DNA of 64,000 bases from Pseudomonas fluorescens. Lineage in GTDB: Bacteria > Pseudomonadota > Gammaproteobacteria > Pseudomonadales > Pseudomonadaceae. Positions 25,424-33,995 of the stretch are shown here, piece by piece. The notes beneath the pieces were generated by a model that saw only the letters and a program-made list of their open reading frames with translations, did no database searches and was not told the origin of the DNA. The stretch is from NCBI RefSeq assembly GCF_902497855.1, contig NZ_CABVHU010000021.1, forward strand, positions 1-64,000. The letters are read 5' to 3'. The translations under genes and the position numbers were made by a program. Positions within the stretch are counted from its first letter, which is position 1, and each line of letters begins with the position of its first letter.

Positions 25424-25743
25424 AAGTAATGCAGCTGTGCCTATGGTGCCAGTGGGGGGGTGCTACTTGGGCCACGGAAAGCTAAGCTGGTCAGAGTAGT
25501 GGCTTAGTTTAAATTTGGTTATCAACTGCATTTCTGCGGTCGGGTCATGCGACACGGCCCTATTATCGCTTGAGTCATGCGTATGCGTGTGTCTCCTACC
25601 TCTCTCTATGCCAAGTAGGCCAGTCGTCGTGTCAGCGGCTGTCTGAGGACTCTCCCGGGGCTTTCAAGCGCTGCGACAGTCACTCCCTTCCCGATCTTTA
25701 TGAGGAGTGGCCGACACCATGGCCGGCCACTAGCTGATCGCAG
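25424..25743. other. 320-bp convergent intergenic stretch
   Basis: It lies between two genes that end facing each other. No open frame of quality, IS end or RNA gene was seen. Confidence 0.35.
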
Positions 25744-26565
25744 TTAGAGTTCAGCGTCGATATCGTCGAAGAAGTTCGCGTGTAGCTCGTACTCCAGAGA
25801 GCCAAATCGCGCAAGTAGGTCTGCTCTTAGCTCACCCTGGGCTACAGGTTCCAGATTGATCCAGTGACTGTATGGAAGCCCATCATCCGATTCATTAGTC
25901 GTGACTTCCGCATCAGCCAGAAGCTCTGCGTTGTCGACCGAGATACCCAATTCATTCGCCAAGGCTTGGGCCATGGATATGCGCTTGCCACGTTCCGCCT
26001 CTTCGACTTGGGCCCAATGCTCCCATTCAGACCTACGGTCGCGATCAGCATCAGATTCACCGCTGGAGATGGACACGCCCTCTTCTGCGAGCAACCACTT
26101 ACCATCACGTCGCAGTAGCTCGACCGTGGCTATAAGGAAGAACGCTGTGCCGTGATACATCCGTTCTTGGTCTTGCTGTCCCTGGTAGGTCAGCGAGATC
26201 CCTAAGGTCAGCACCCCGGTTGTGTCGTTGTATTCAGCAGCATCCACCTCAAGGGCGTCTATCGCGAATCCGCTCGCGTTGGTTTCTGCAATCGCACCGG
26301 ATAGCTGATCTTCCAGCTCTTGATCCAAGTCGACGTAGACATCGTCTTCATGGATCGCGTGGCTGAAGTCTTTGACCCCAAATACAGCCACCATCAAACG
26401 CGGATCCTTGGGGTTCCGTTGGGCGACCATAGAAAACTCATGGTAATCAGCGAAGCCAGCTTTTTGGGCAAGCGTTTCTTGAGCTGCGAAAAGCTTCAAG
26501 CCCTGCTCACGAGCGAGCAGTTTGGCTTGGGATTTGAAAATGCCTAGCGGGGAAAAATCTGACAT
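25744..26565 (-). CDS. 273-aa hypothetical protein with SQAK...GF helical N-terminus
   Basis: The N-terminus reads FKSQAKLLAREQGLKLFAAQ, ETLAQKAGFADYHEF. I know this helical pattern from the start of 'glyoxalase superfamily' proteins of plasmids and ICEs (S-Q-A-K ... A-Q-E-x-L-A ... G-F-x-D). The acidic remainder has a DVYVDLDQELEDQL segment and a beta-rich stretch (GVLTLGISLTYQGQ). No TM. The start precedes a long non-coding segment, so it is probably transcribed alone. Function unknown. Confidence 0.6.
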   Translation of the reverse strand: MSDFSPLGIFKSQAKLLAREQGLKLFAAQETLAQKAGFADYHEFSMVAQRNPKDPRLMVAVFGVKDFSHAIHEDDVYVDLDQELEDQLSGAIAETNASGFAIDALEVDAAEYNDTTGVLTLGISLTYQGQQDQERMYHGTAFFLIATVELLRRDGKWLLAEEGVSISSGESDADRDRRSEWEHWAQVEEAERGKRISMAQALANELGISVDNAELLADAEVTTNESDDGLPYSHWINLEPVAQGELRADLLARFGSLEYELHANFFDDIDAEL

Positions 26566-26798
26566 GGCAATAGCTCCAAAACCTACGACGCTCTGGTGAC
26601 CGATTGCCTGTTCACCGGGCAGCGTCTGGTTAGGGGCATGCCGATGTAAAACTGGAGGGTGTTAACGATGGGCTATTGCTTCGCGAAACAGGCGCCAGGC
26701 GACCATCACCGCCTGGCTCCGATCATAGGGCAGTAAAACACGCTCCGCAACACCCAAATACTTTGGCTGTTTTGGCTACATCTCAGCACTGGGACGAG

Positions 26799-27713
26799 TC
26801 AAACCGATATGCGAATTATCTCACCTAGCAAGGCATCCAAAGCGCTTTTGAAGTCCACCTGGTGCTCGGTAGGCAAATCTTCATTCCTGCGGATTTGAGT
26901 GTGGAGATGGCTGTCAGCAACGTGACGCAGTGAGCTGTGTAGATTTTGCATCTGCCCTTTGAAGGATTTCGAGCATGAGTAATTGCTGGCGACTTCGGAA
27001 AAGACCCTCACACCAAATAGCGACGGGACGTGATCAGTGATTGCTCGGATCAGCATAGCTGTGGCCATGTAAGCTTCGCTTCGATACACGAGGTTCAATT
27101 CTTCTAACAGGCGAATCAGCCTTCTGTAGTCGAAGCTGCCAGCAGGAAATTTTCTGATCGCTTCAATACGGTTGAGATTTACGTAGCAAGATTCACGTTC
27201 TGAGCTGGCAGAGCTTGCTCGGCTATCGGCAAGCCGAGGCGGTTCTTTTGCTGCAGCTTCTGCTTCAAGCTCAGCAGTCATCCTGGCTACCCTGGCTAAG
27301 CAATTTCGGATACCTGGGTTTGCTGCTGGTGCATTCGATATCGAGCTGAATTGACTCAGGGCCGCTAGGGCCGAGTCGAATTCGTATTTTCGTGTCGGGC
27401 CAAGGTCATTTCTGATGGAGCTATCGAGGTGTGCACCATCACGGCATGCTGCAGCAATCGCCCGACAAGGGCCAAAAGCATCTACTTTCGATGACCGAAT
27501 TTCAGCGCTATCAAGCGCCGCAACCGCTGTTTTGACCATTTGCTGGATCTCAGCATAAAAACTTCTTTCCAAAACCTTTCTCCAGTGAAGACTCATCCTT
27601 TGCTGATTATGCAGGACTCCGTACCACTTATCGGTTTTGGGGAGGTGGCTGAAACAAGCAGGGCCCACACGTGTGCAGCCGAAGAAATGACGCCATAGAA
27701 CCGTCAGATTCAA
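26799..27713 (-). CDS. 304-aa helical hypothetical protein
   Basis: The open frame starts with a TTG at 27713; an internal ATG at 27596 (MSLHWRKVLERS) is an alternative, so the first 39 residues are doubtful. The protein is almost entirely helical. The C-terminal third (YRSEAYMATAMLIRAITDHV, PSLFG ... SLRHVADSHLHTQIRRNED) looks like the HEPN/DUF4145-type or Abi-like helical domains of defence genes, but I cannot place it in a named family. It lies just upstream of the CBASS region on the opposite strand. Confidence 0.5.
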   Translation of the reverse strand: MNLTVLWRHFFGCTRVGPACFSHLPKTDKWYGVLHNQQRMSLHWRKVLERSFYAEIQQMVKTAVAALDSAEIRSSKVDAFGPCRAIAAACRDGAHLDSSIRNDLGPTRKYEFDSALAALSQFSSISNAPAANPGIRNCLARVARMTAELEAEAAAKEPPRLADSRASSASSERESCYVNLNRIEAIRKFPAGSFDYRRLIRLLEELNLVYRSEAYMATAMLIRAITDHVPSLFGVRVFSEVASNYSCSKSFKGQMQNLHSSLRHVADSHLHTQIRRNEDLPTEHQVDFKSALDALLGEIIRISV

Positions 27714-28168
27714 ATGTCGAACGTGGCTATTTTAGAAGGAGGCGGGGGTATCTGGAGGGAAGTGTTTCAGATTGTTACAGGTTTGAATGGGCGTAGCCCG
27801 TGATTTACAAGGGCTGGCCATCCATACAGGGGAAAAATGGATCCAACGCACAGTTTGCGCACAAGTTATCCACAGCTTTGTCGTCTTGCAATGTCAAAGC
27901 GACCACATTATCTTGTATTTGATCTCGCCGAATATCACTACATGTTGTGTTTTCGGCGGGCGAGCTGCGGATTCAGTAAAGACAGCGGGCATGCGTGCGA
28001 AGTTTGGTCGCCGAGCACACATGTCCGCCTACCCTGAGCCAATGCGTACATTGGTGGGAAGCGCATTAGAGAAAAATCCGACTTTGGATGTCAACCATCC
28101 AGCTCGTTTTTCCGCTCAAGGGTTGCTCCTGCCTACTCAATCTTATAGAGCTCCAGGAGCATCTAACC
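27714..28168. other. 455-bp divergent intergenic stretch
   Basis: It separates the 304-aa gene (minus) from the small gene pair and CBASS (plus), so it should hold promoters for both. It contains one perfect DnaA-box-like ttatccaca at 27866-27874. A single copy is not enough to call an origin. A plus-strand open frame here (27787-28185) has no supporting motif. Confidence 0.4.
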
Positions 28169-28423
28169 GTGCCGAAAAATACTAAACAAACTTCGACTTC
28201 CGTGGCCAGCCTAGCCTCCCAAGTCCTTCGCAACGACAGCTCTTCGGCCATTCAGAAAGAATTGGCAGGCTCTGCTATGGCTCAGGCCTCGACCGGTAAG
28301 CAAACTGGTGCCGATATGGAGACTAGGGCCAGCCACGTCCTGGACAGCAACAAGTACAACGCCACCACCAAGAGCCTCGCGGCCTCGGTACTCGCTCAAT
28401 CGAACAAAGAGCGGGGTGAGTGA
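28169..28423 (+). CDS. 84-aa Ser/Ala-rich helical repeat protein
   Basis: Start taken at the GTG at 28169 because AGGAG lies 9 bases upstream and the mature-looking protein begins PKNTKQTSTSVASLASQVLR. Two halves repeat the same pattern: VASLASQVLRNDSSSAIQKE, LAGSAMAQAS and then ETRASHVLDSNKYNATTKSL, AASVLAQSN. It is therefore an internal duplication of about 40 residues. The next gene begins two bases after its stop. I recall this pair side by side in enterobacterial and Pseudomonas islands, without a known function. Confidence 0.65.
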   Translation: MPKNTKQTSTSVASLASQVLRNDSSSAIQKELAGSAMAQASTGKQTGADMETRASHVLDSNKYNATTKSLAASVLAQSNKERGE

Positions 28424-28424
28424 C

Positions 28425-28631
28425 ATGGCCCAGTATTTCGTTAACCGCAATGCGCAAAACAACGGTGACCATGAGGTGCATACCAGCTCGTGCATCTTCT
28501 TGCCGACACCCCCAAACCGCCATGATCTCGGCCAACACACCACCTGTGTGACTGCTGTGCGCCAGGCTCGCAACACGTACCCGCAGTCGAACGGTTGCCG
28601 GACGTGCTCTTCGGTCTGTCACACCCAGTAG
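28425..28631 (+). CDS. 68-aa Cys/His-containing small protein
   Basis: It reads MAQYFVNRNAQNNGDHEVHT, then CIFLP, LGQHTTCVTAVRQAR and NGCRTCSSVCHTQ. Five cysteines and two conserved-looking histidines suggest a small metal-binding or disulphide fold. It starts two bases after the stop of the repeat protein (TGACATG). It lies about 100 bases before the Cap15-like gene, on the same strand, so it may be co-expressed with CBASS or simply adjacent. Confidence 0.7.
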   Translation: MAQYFVNRNAQNNGDHEVHTSSCIFLPTPPNRHDLGQHTTCVTAVRQARNTYPQSNGCRTCSSVCHTQ

Positions 28632-28658
28632 GCTGTTTTTGAAGGTCTCATCTGGGCC

Positions 28659-28681
28659 GGGGGCAGCCCGCAGGCTGGCCC
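28659..28681 (+). terminator. possible terminator hairpin after the small gene pair
   Basis: ggggcagcc and ggctggcccc form a stem with one bulge and a four-base loop, but a clear T-run is missing. It would separate the small pair from the CBASS operon. Confidence 0.35.
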
Positions 28682-28735
28682 CTCTTCAAAGTTGGTCGAA
28701 TCCCTAACGTTAAGTCGATTGGATGGTCGCTTGGA

Positions 28736-29371
28736 ATGATTCACGATCATGAATACAGTTTATTGGGTGGGGTCAATCGAGCGTTGATTGGTCGGTACCT
28801 GACAATACTGGCAAGCGCCATTTCTGGCATTGCAGTTTTTCTGCTGCTCTCAGCTGAAGATTTAGCGAAGAGATATAATCTTCCTGTAAATCTTCCGCCC
28901 ACGGCCCTCTCGCTGTTAGGCGCGGGAATGGTTTTTGCCCTGCTATATGCACTGTTCAATAAAACTGTGTGGAAATGGCACTGGGCCGTGAAATATCTGA
29001 AAGTTCCTGATCTCTCTGGGGAATGGCGCTGCAGTGGGACGACGTTGGACACTGAAGGAAATCCAATGCGCAGCTGGGAGGCGGATGTTTACATCTGTCA
29101 AACCTGGGACAAGATCAGAGTGCGATTGAAGACTCACCAATCAGGGTCAAATAGTATCACTGCGGCTCTGGTTCACGATGAGGCTGATGGATACCGCCTT
29201 CTTTATAACTATATAAATGATCCTAATCCTGGCGAGCCTGAGCTTCGAGGGCATGTTGGCAGTGCGAACCTGTTATTTACAAAGTCATTAGATGGTGCAC
29301 AGGGTTACTATTTTAACGGTCACGGGCGGCCCACCTATGGGCGAATGGAGTTGAGGAGAAAAAATGAGTAA
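28736..29371 (+). CDS. cap15: Cap15-like CBASS effector (2 TM + beta-barrel)
   Basis: 211 aa. Two N-terminal membrane helices (about residues 20-42 and 55-78) are followed by a soluble beta-rich domain: VPDLSGEWRCSGTT, WEADVYICQTWDKIRVRLKT, SITAALVHDEADGYRLLYNY, GHVGSANLLF and GYYFNGHGRPTYGRMEL. This order (DLSG-W, I-QTW-KI, L-Y-Y, G-A-L, Y-x-G-R) is that of Cap15, an eight-stranded barrel that binds a cyclic dinucleotide and disrupts the inner membrane of infected cells. It overlaps the CD-NTase gene by 8 bases. The family call rests on remembered sequence patterns. Confidence 0.85.
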   Translation: MIHDHEYSLLGGVNRALIGRYLTILASAISGIAVFLLLSAEDLAKRYNLPVNLPPTALSLLGAGMVFALLYALFNKTVWKWHWAVKYLKVPDLSGEWRCSGTTLDTEGNPMRSWEADVYICQTWDKIRVRLKTHQSGSNSITAALVHDEADGYRLLYNYINDPNPGEPELRGHVGSANLLFTKSLDGAQGYYFNGHGRPTYGRMELRRKNE

Positions 29372-30491
29372 CTCAATTAATGATCGAATTAACCGTCTAC
29401 GCTCCAGACGCTCAGGGCTTGATAGATCCTCAGTGATCGCAATGGATGCGAAGGATTTCATAGTTAACCGTAGCCTCACACAAGAGGCCTGGGAGCGTAG
29501 GGCTAAAGACAAGCCCAGTACAACATTTGCTCTGGGAGCTATGCAGGAGGTCGATCCGACCTACACTCGCATCAGCATCGAAACGGCAGAGCGGGTAAGC
29601 AACCAGTTGTCAAAGAGGACGACCGGGAATATGGAATTCGAGCTACAGGGATCGGTACCCTTGAATGTGCATATCCGAGGAGTCAGTGATGTCGATCTTT
29701 TAGCGTTAGAAGCTGATTTTCATACCTACGATTCCCGTGGATCCATGAGTAGGTCTGGTCAGTATAACTCGCCGACTTCACGTACCTCTGTTGGTGTATT
29801 GACCGCTCGTAGGGAAGAAATAAGTCGGGCCCTCCGTGATGCGTTTCCCGCTGCTACAATTGATACTTCTGGCTCCAAAGCAATCAAATTGCAAGGAGGG
29901 TCTTTGGCGCGGCCCGTCGATGTAGTGCCTTCCCACTGGCACGATACCGTCGATTATCAAGCCTCTCGTCAGAAACATGACCGTGCAGTTACTATTCTTG
30001 ATTCACATAAAAATATCACGCTAGAGAACTGGCCTTTCCTGCACATCAAGAAGGTACGCACACGATGTGACACCACGGGTGGTGGTCTTCGTAAAGCAAT
30101 CAGGCTGTGTAAAAATCTGAAGGCCGAGCTTGAGGCGGAAGGCAAAAGTGTAACGATCTCAAGCTTCGATATTGCCTCAATGATGTATTATGCCAACATG
30201 AGTAGTCTATCAGCTGGCTCTTTCTATGAATTGGCAATCCTGGCTGAAACTCAAAGGCATTTGGATTTTTTATGGATCAATAAGGAAGAGGCGAGGCGGC
30301 TAGTTGTTCCTGACGGATCTCGATTTATATTTGATACAGAGGAGAAGTTTACCGGCTTGCTGCATCTCTCCGTAGCCATGGACAACCTCCTTCGAGAGGT
30401 CGCGAAAGAGCAAAATTACCTGCTTAGCCTATCCGAAAAGCCGATGTTGGATGCCAGTAGAGAGGCTGTGACTAAGGCAGCAATTTTCTAA
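29364..30491 (+). CDS. CBASS CD-NTase (cyclic dinucleotide synthase)
   Basis: 375 aa. The nucleotidyltransferase signature is intact: LQGSVPLNVHIRGVSDVDLL, with G96-S97 and the metal-binding D109 and D111. A third acidic residue follows at D186 in RPVDVVPSHW. The C-terminal half is helical, as in OAS/cGAS-like enzymes. Genes of this type paired with Cap15 belong to type I CBASS; the clade (CdnE or CdnB) cannot be fixed by eye. The start has GAGGAG 5 bases upstream inside the Cap15-like gene. No Cap2/Cap3 or HORMA/TRIP13 genes are present, as expected for a minimal two-gene system. Confidence 0.88.
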   Translation: MSNSINDRINRLRSRRSGLDRSSVIAMDAKDFIVNRSLTQEAWERRAKDKPSTTFALGAMQEVDPTYTRISIETAERVSNQLSKRTTGNMEFELQGSVPLNVHIRGVSDVDLLALEADFHTYDSRGSMSRSGQYNSPTSRTSVGVLTARREEISRALRDAFPAATIDTSGSKAIKLQGGSLARPVDVVPSHWHDTVDYQASRQKHDRAVTILDSHKNITLENWPFLHIKKVRTRCDTTGGGLRKAIRLCKNLKAELEAEGKSVTISSFDIASMMYYANMSSLSAGSFYELAILAETQRHLDFLWINKEEARRLVVPDGSRFIFDTEEKFTGLLHLSVAMDNLLREVAKEQNYLLSLSEKPMLDASREAVTKAAIF

Positions 30492-30518
30492 CGGTGCTCT
30501 ACGCGCTCATTTCTGAAC

Positions 30519-30539
30519 GACCGCCTAACGGGCGGTTTA
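30519..30539 (+). terminator. terminator of the CBASS operon
   Basis: accgcc-taac-gggcggt forms a GC-rich stem with a four-base loop followed by tt, about 30 bases after the CD-NTase stop. The T-run is short. Confidence 0.55.
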
Positions 30540-30754
30540 AGGAGCCTCAGCCAGCGCGTTGTTTAAGCGGTGCTTTGCCTCCCTGTCAGCGCCTACCCGC
30601 TTCTAACTGCGAAACGTGCTACTACCCCCTTGAATACCATGTACCCATACTCTTGATGGACGCTACTTCGTCGTCAACGGAAAGCTTTGGCAATGCTCGA
30701 ACCCGTCGCTGCCTGTCGCTGCTTGTCGCTGCATAAGACCACGAGGCAAGCGCT

Positions 30755-30860
30755 TGTGAATGAGCTGATGAGTGCACATCGTGACGTGAAGCAGGCCGAG
30801 GCCGTAATCGATGCCTCTGCGATGAGAGCGGCCTGGGAGCAATTACATCCGCGAGGGTAG
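30755..30860 (+). other. short open frame, possible gene fragment
   Basis: From a GTG near 30755 the frame reads VNELMSAHRDVKQAEAVIDA, SAMRAAWEQLHPRG and then stops. Composition is natural, but it has no clear ribosome site. It may be the 3' fragment of a gene, because a relic of another protein follows immediately. Confidence 0.3.
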
Positions 30861-30880
30861 CCCTCCATGAAAGAGAAGAG

Positions 30881-30970
30881 ATTAGGTGGAACGATGGAAC
30901 CCTGATTTCAACCGGCGGAGGGTCAATCAGACACCAAACGCCTCCATGGTATCAGTCGCTGAGCGATTGA
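30881..30970 (+). pseudogene. decayed copy of the WWNDG-PD-NR-TPYA-WY protein
   Basis: Three short readings line up in order with the truncated protein at 129-347: IRWNDG (30881 on), PDFNRRRVNQTPNA (30901-30942, frame shifted by one) and PWYQSL (30944 on, shifted back). The intact counterpart is VWWNDGSPDVNRHKV, ANTPYAEWYRSL. Two compensating frameshifts and loss of the rest show decay. No DNA identity beyond the motif is needed for the match. Confidence 0.5.
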
Positions 30971-31018
30971 GATTAGCGTTAAAGACTTCATCGAAACCTA
31001 TCAGCGCTCAGGGAGCGA

Positions 31019-31771
31019 TCAGCCAAACGCTTCATGGATCAAGGCTTGCATCATGACCGAGGCTGGGCCCTGGAGAAAGTGCTCCTGGCTGCTGATATCG
31101 AAGCGCAGAGGATTGATGTGAATGACAGTCGCCCCATGGCCTAGAGCCCGTAGCGGGAGCTCTGCAGCCGGGTAGACAATCCCGGAAGTACCAATTGAGA
31201 GGAAGACATCGCATTCCTCTGCAGTTGCGAGACCTGCGCTCCAGGCTTCCTCGGGCAGCATCTCACCGAACCAAACGACGCCGGGCCGAACATACCCGCT
31301 ACACACACTGCATCGCGGCGGCACAATTCGCCTTCCATCCTCTGGCAGGGCATCGGAGTTTAAAGGCAACGCATACGCAAGACCACAATCGATGCATCGC
31401 GGAGAGTGCAGGCTGCCGTGCAGATGAATCACATCCCGGCTGCCGGCTCGCTCATGGAGATCATCAACATTTTGGGTCACCACGGTCAGCTTGGGTACAT
31501 GGTTGGCAAGCTCAGCGATAGCGAGATGCGCACCGTTTGGCTGCGCCTGGATAACCTTCAACCGGCGCCATTCGTACCATCCCCAACAGAGACTTGGATC
31601 TGCACGAAAGGCTTCAGTGGTCGCCAACTGTGAAGGATCAAACCGCTCCCAAAGCCCACTTAGTGCATCCCTGAATGTGGGGATACCACTCTCAGCTGAT
31701 GCACCAGCACCAGTGAAGACCACAACGCGCTTAGCTTCCCGCAATCGCTGAATCACGGTGCTAAAGGTCAT
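31019..31771 (-). CDS. NAD-dependent sirtuin, class III (CobB/SIRT5-like)
   Basis: 250 aa from the ATG at 31771 (AAGGA 8 bases upstream); a longer frame to 31813 exists. Sirtuin motifs are complete: GAGASAESGIPTFR (21-34), TQNVDDLHERAG, catalytic His in IHLHGSLHSPRC, four zinc cysteines (CIDC ... CSVC) and GTSGIVYPAAELP. The Y66-x-x-R69 pair in WYEWRR is the class III signature associated with removal of succinyl and malonyl groups. It is a stand-alone enzyme, not a STAND-fused defence SIR2. It is transcribed with or near the 86-aa gene upstream. Confidence 0.9.
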   Translation of the reverse strand: MTFSTVIQRLREAKRVVVFTGAGASAESGIPTFRDALSGLWERFDPSQLATTEAFRADPSLCWGWYEWRRLKVIQAQPNGAHLAIAELANHVPKLTVVTQNVDDLHERAGSRDVIHLHGSLHSPRCIDCGLAYALPLNSDALPEDGRRIVPPRCSVCSGYVRPGVVWFGEMLPEEAWSAGLATAEECDVFLSIGTSGIVYPAAELPLRALGHGATVIHINPLRFDISSQEHFLQGPASVMMQALIHEAFG

Positions 31772-31863
31772 GGACATATTCCTTGAAGCCAACTTCATTT
31801 GAGGTGCCGGCACTTGAGCGTCGGATCGGTAGCTGATTATCGCCTAGTGAAACCCAAGAGATT

Positions 31864-32124
31864 CTAAGCCAACCCTCGTTCAGCCATGCGACCCAGAAGC
31901 GCTTGAGGGTGAATGCGGTAGGTGCCTACACCGACCCGCTGTGTGAAATGATCATAGGTTGGGCTGCTAACCCCGGTGGTCATTTCCGAATTGGAAAGAA
32001 TCACACCAGTGTAGGTTTCAGGAACATCGCTGAAGAGCTGAATCACAGCCTGTCTCGTGACGACGAGACCTTTGCCAAGACGACCATCAATTACCGCATT
32101 TAACACATCGGCGCGAAGGGTCAT
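31864..32124 (-). CDS. 86-aa hypothetical protein
   Basis: Start at the ATG at 32124, with AAGGA 7 bases upstream (MTLRADVLNAVIDGRLGKGL). It contains TRQAVIQLFSDVPETYTGVI and a C-terminal YDHFTQRVGVGTYRIHPQAL. The ending looks like a winged or small alpha/beta fold that could bind DNA. It lies about 90 bases upstream of the sirtuin gene on the same strand. Function unknown. Confidence 0.6.
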   Translation of the reverse strand: MTLRADVLNAVIDGRLGKGLVVTRQAVIQLFSDVPETYTGVILSNSEMTTGVSSPTYDHFTQRVGVGTYRIHPQALLGRMAERGLA

Positions 32125-32321
32125 TACGTGTTCCTTTTCTCTGAGGGTAGATGGCACCAATCTTCCAAACCACCCGTATCTGATTATCCAAGATCACAAT
32201 CGCTAGAGAAGCTTGAGTCTCGCTCTGAATGCTAATGTGATCGAGGAGGGGCAAAGGTTAGCTAGCTATTTTTGATGGCTAATGGCTATTCTTTCATGAT
32301 TTTTTACCGCAAGGAACGCCC

Positions 32322-33995
32322 ATGAAGCTCAATCCACTACACGTCAAGATCGCTGGCTTGCTTGAGGGAAGACTATTTCGAATTCCCGAATACCAACGTG
32401 CTTATTCTTGGACATCTCGCCAGCGTAAGGACTTGTTTGGCGACATCGAAGAGGCGTTTCGATCTGGTCGGGAGCACTTCATGGCGACTTTGGTTGCCCT
32501 AGCCAAAGAGAAGGAGACTCGCCTAATCGGCGTTGACGAGTTTAAGACTGTCGAATTGGTTGATGGCCAGCAACGCGTGACGACTCTCATCATCCTTATG
32601 AAGGCGATTGAAAAGGCTCTAGACAACGATGATGTGGCGCAAGCAAAGGTGCGGCGTGAGTTGGGTGAGCTCCTTGTGAAAGGAGATGACCACTCTCTGA
32701 TTCTGCTCCAGACAAACCATGATGCGAGTCAGGTTTTCACCAACTACATCCGCAAAGGGGTAGTTGAGGGAGACGCTGCAAGGACTGCCGCAGATCAAAA
32801 TCTAGTTGAAGCTGCCCGTGACTGCGAGCTGTTTGTGAGCAAATGGTTGGCTCGGGGAAATACGGTTTTTGAACTATTGGCGACCGTCAGAAATAAGTTA
32901 ACGATCATCTACCATGAGATCTCGGACGAGGCGACCGTTTACCGAGTCTTCGAGGTTCTCAACAGCCGTGGCCTAGATGTGAAATGGATCGACAAGCTCA
33001 AAAGCCAGCTAATGGCGCTGATTTTCGAGCATGTTGAAGGTGGAACCCGCGATGAGGCGGTAGGTGAAATGCAAGATGTCTGGCGAGGTATTTATCGGTC
33101 GCTGGAGAACAGTACGCGAATTGGAGACGAAGCGCTCCGGTTCGCAGGAGCATGGGCGGCTGACACGCGACCTAACAGGATTCCCAGTGAAGCAGATTCG
33201 ACCGCGCTGCTGACGGTAAAGGCTGGCACCCAACTAAAGGCAATCGCAGAGGTTGGCCATGAGCTTGAGGCGGTTGTCCAAGCGAACTTGCGCTTATTTC
33301 GAGATCCACGGCTACGAGCTGTTACACGAATTGTACACGCGCGGTTTGTGGCCGCTGCGATCCTCCTTCGAAAATTTGACAAGAAGACAGAGCAAGAACT
33401 ACTCGGCAAATGGGAGCGCGCTACTTTCAGGATTTACGAGCTAGCGAGCCGCGATAGCCGTCATAAGGTTGGGGAGTACATTCGCCTCGGCTATGAAATC
33501 TACCGAAACAATCTGGACAAGGATCAAATCCTCGGAGGGCTTCAGAAAATCTCCAAGGGCTATTCAATTGACGAAGTTCTGAACAATATCGAATGGGTGA
33601 GCAGCTACGAGGGCTGGCAGAATCAGCTGCGATATGTGCTGAACCGTTACGACGAGCACCTGGCAAAGCTTGCGGGACAGAAGCTAAATGAGAGCCAGTG
33701 GGGCAAGATCTGGGAGCAAGATGCTGCTAGTTCCATTGAGCACATCGCAGCACAGAGCAGTGGCGTTGGGTGGACGCACCACTTGGGCAATCTGACTATG
33801 CTCCCACCAGGGATCAACTCATCGCTTAAAGCGAAGCCTCCGATTGAAAAGTTTGAGGTTTACCGAAGCTGCGGACTAATCGCCACGATCCATGTTGGCC
33901 AGCAGATTCATGACGCGAAATCCTGGACTGAAGAGATGGTTCTAGCTCGAGCCCAAAGCATCGAAGATTTCATCAGGCTGGAATGGGCCGACTGA
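32322..33995 (+). CDS. GmrSD-type DUF262-DUF1524 protein (candidate type IV restriction enzyme)
   Basis: 557 aa. The N-terminal DUF262 has FRIPEYQRAYSW (21-32) and the signature VELVDGQQRVTT. A helical middle contains FEVLNSRGLDVKWIDKLKSQ. The C-terminal DUF1524 HNH-like nuclease has IEHIAAQS ... HHLGNLTMLPPGINSSLKAK, with the expected His and Asn residues. Members such as GmrSD cut glucosylated or otherwise modified phage DNA using NTP. AAGGA is 6 bases before the ATG. It stands alone and is not part of the RM operon at 45-56 kb. Confidence 0.85.
   Translation: MKLNPLHVKIAGLLEGRLFRIPEYQRAYSWTSRQRKDLFGDIEEAFRSGREHFMATLVALAKEKETRLIGVDEFKTVELVDGQQRVTTLIILMKAIEKALDNDDVAQAKVRRELGELLVKGDDHSLILLQTNHDASQVFTNYIRKGVVEGDAARTAADQNLVEAARDCELFVSKWLARGNTVFELLATVRNKLTIIYHEISDEATVYRVFEVLNSRGLDVKWIDKLKSQLMALIFEHVEGGTRDEAVGEMQDVWRGIYRSLENSTRIGDEALRFAGAWAADTRPNRIPSEADSTALLTVKAGTQLKAIAEVGHELEAVVQANLRLFRDPRLRAVTRIVHARFVAAAILLRKFDKKTEQELLGKWERATFRIYELASRDSRHKVGEYIRLGYEIYRNNLDKDQILGGLQKISKGYSIDEVLNNIEWVSSYEGWQNQLRYVLNRYDEHLAKLAGQKLNESQWGKIWEQDAASSIEHIAAQSSGVGWTHHLGNLTMLPPGINSSLKAKPPIEKFEVYRSCGLIATIHVGQQIHDAKSWTEEMVLARAQSIEDFIRLEWAD

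Noticed and set aside
27866..27874. Perfect DnaA-box-like ttatccaca
   Set aside because: A single copy without neighbouring boxes, AT-rich unwinding region or rep gene; expected by chance in 64 kb.
30674..30868. 64-codon minus-strand frame after CBASS
   Set aside because: No ribosome site; opposite to the more protein-like plus-strand fragment ending in EQLHPRG.
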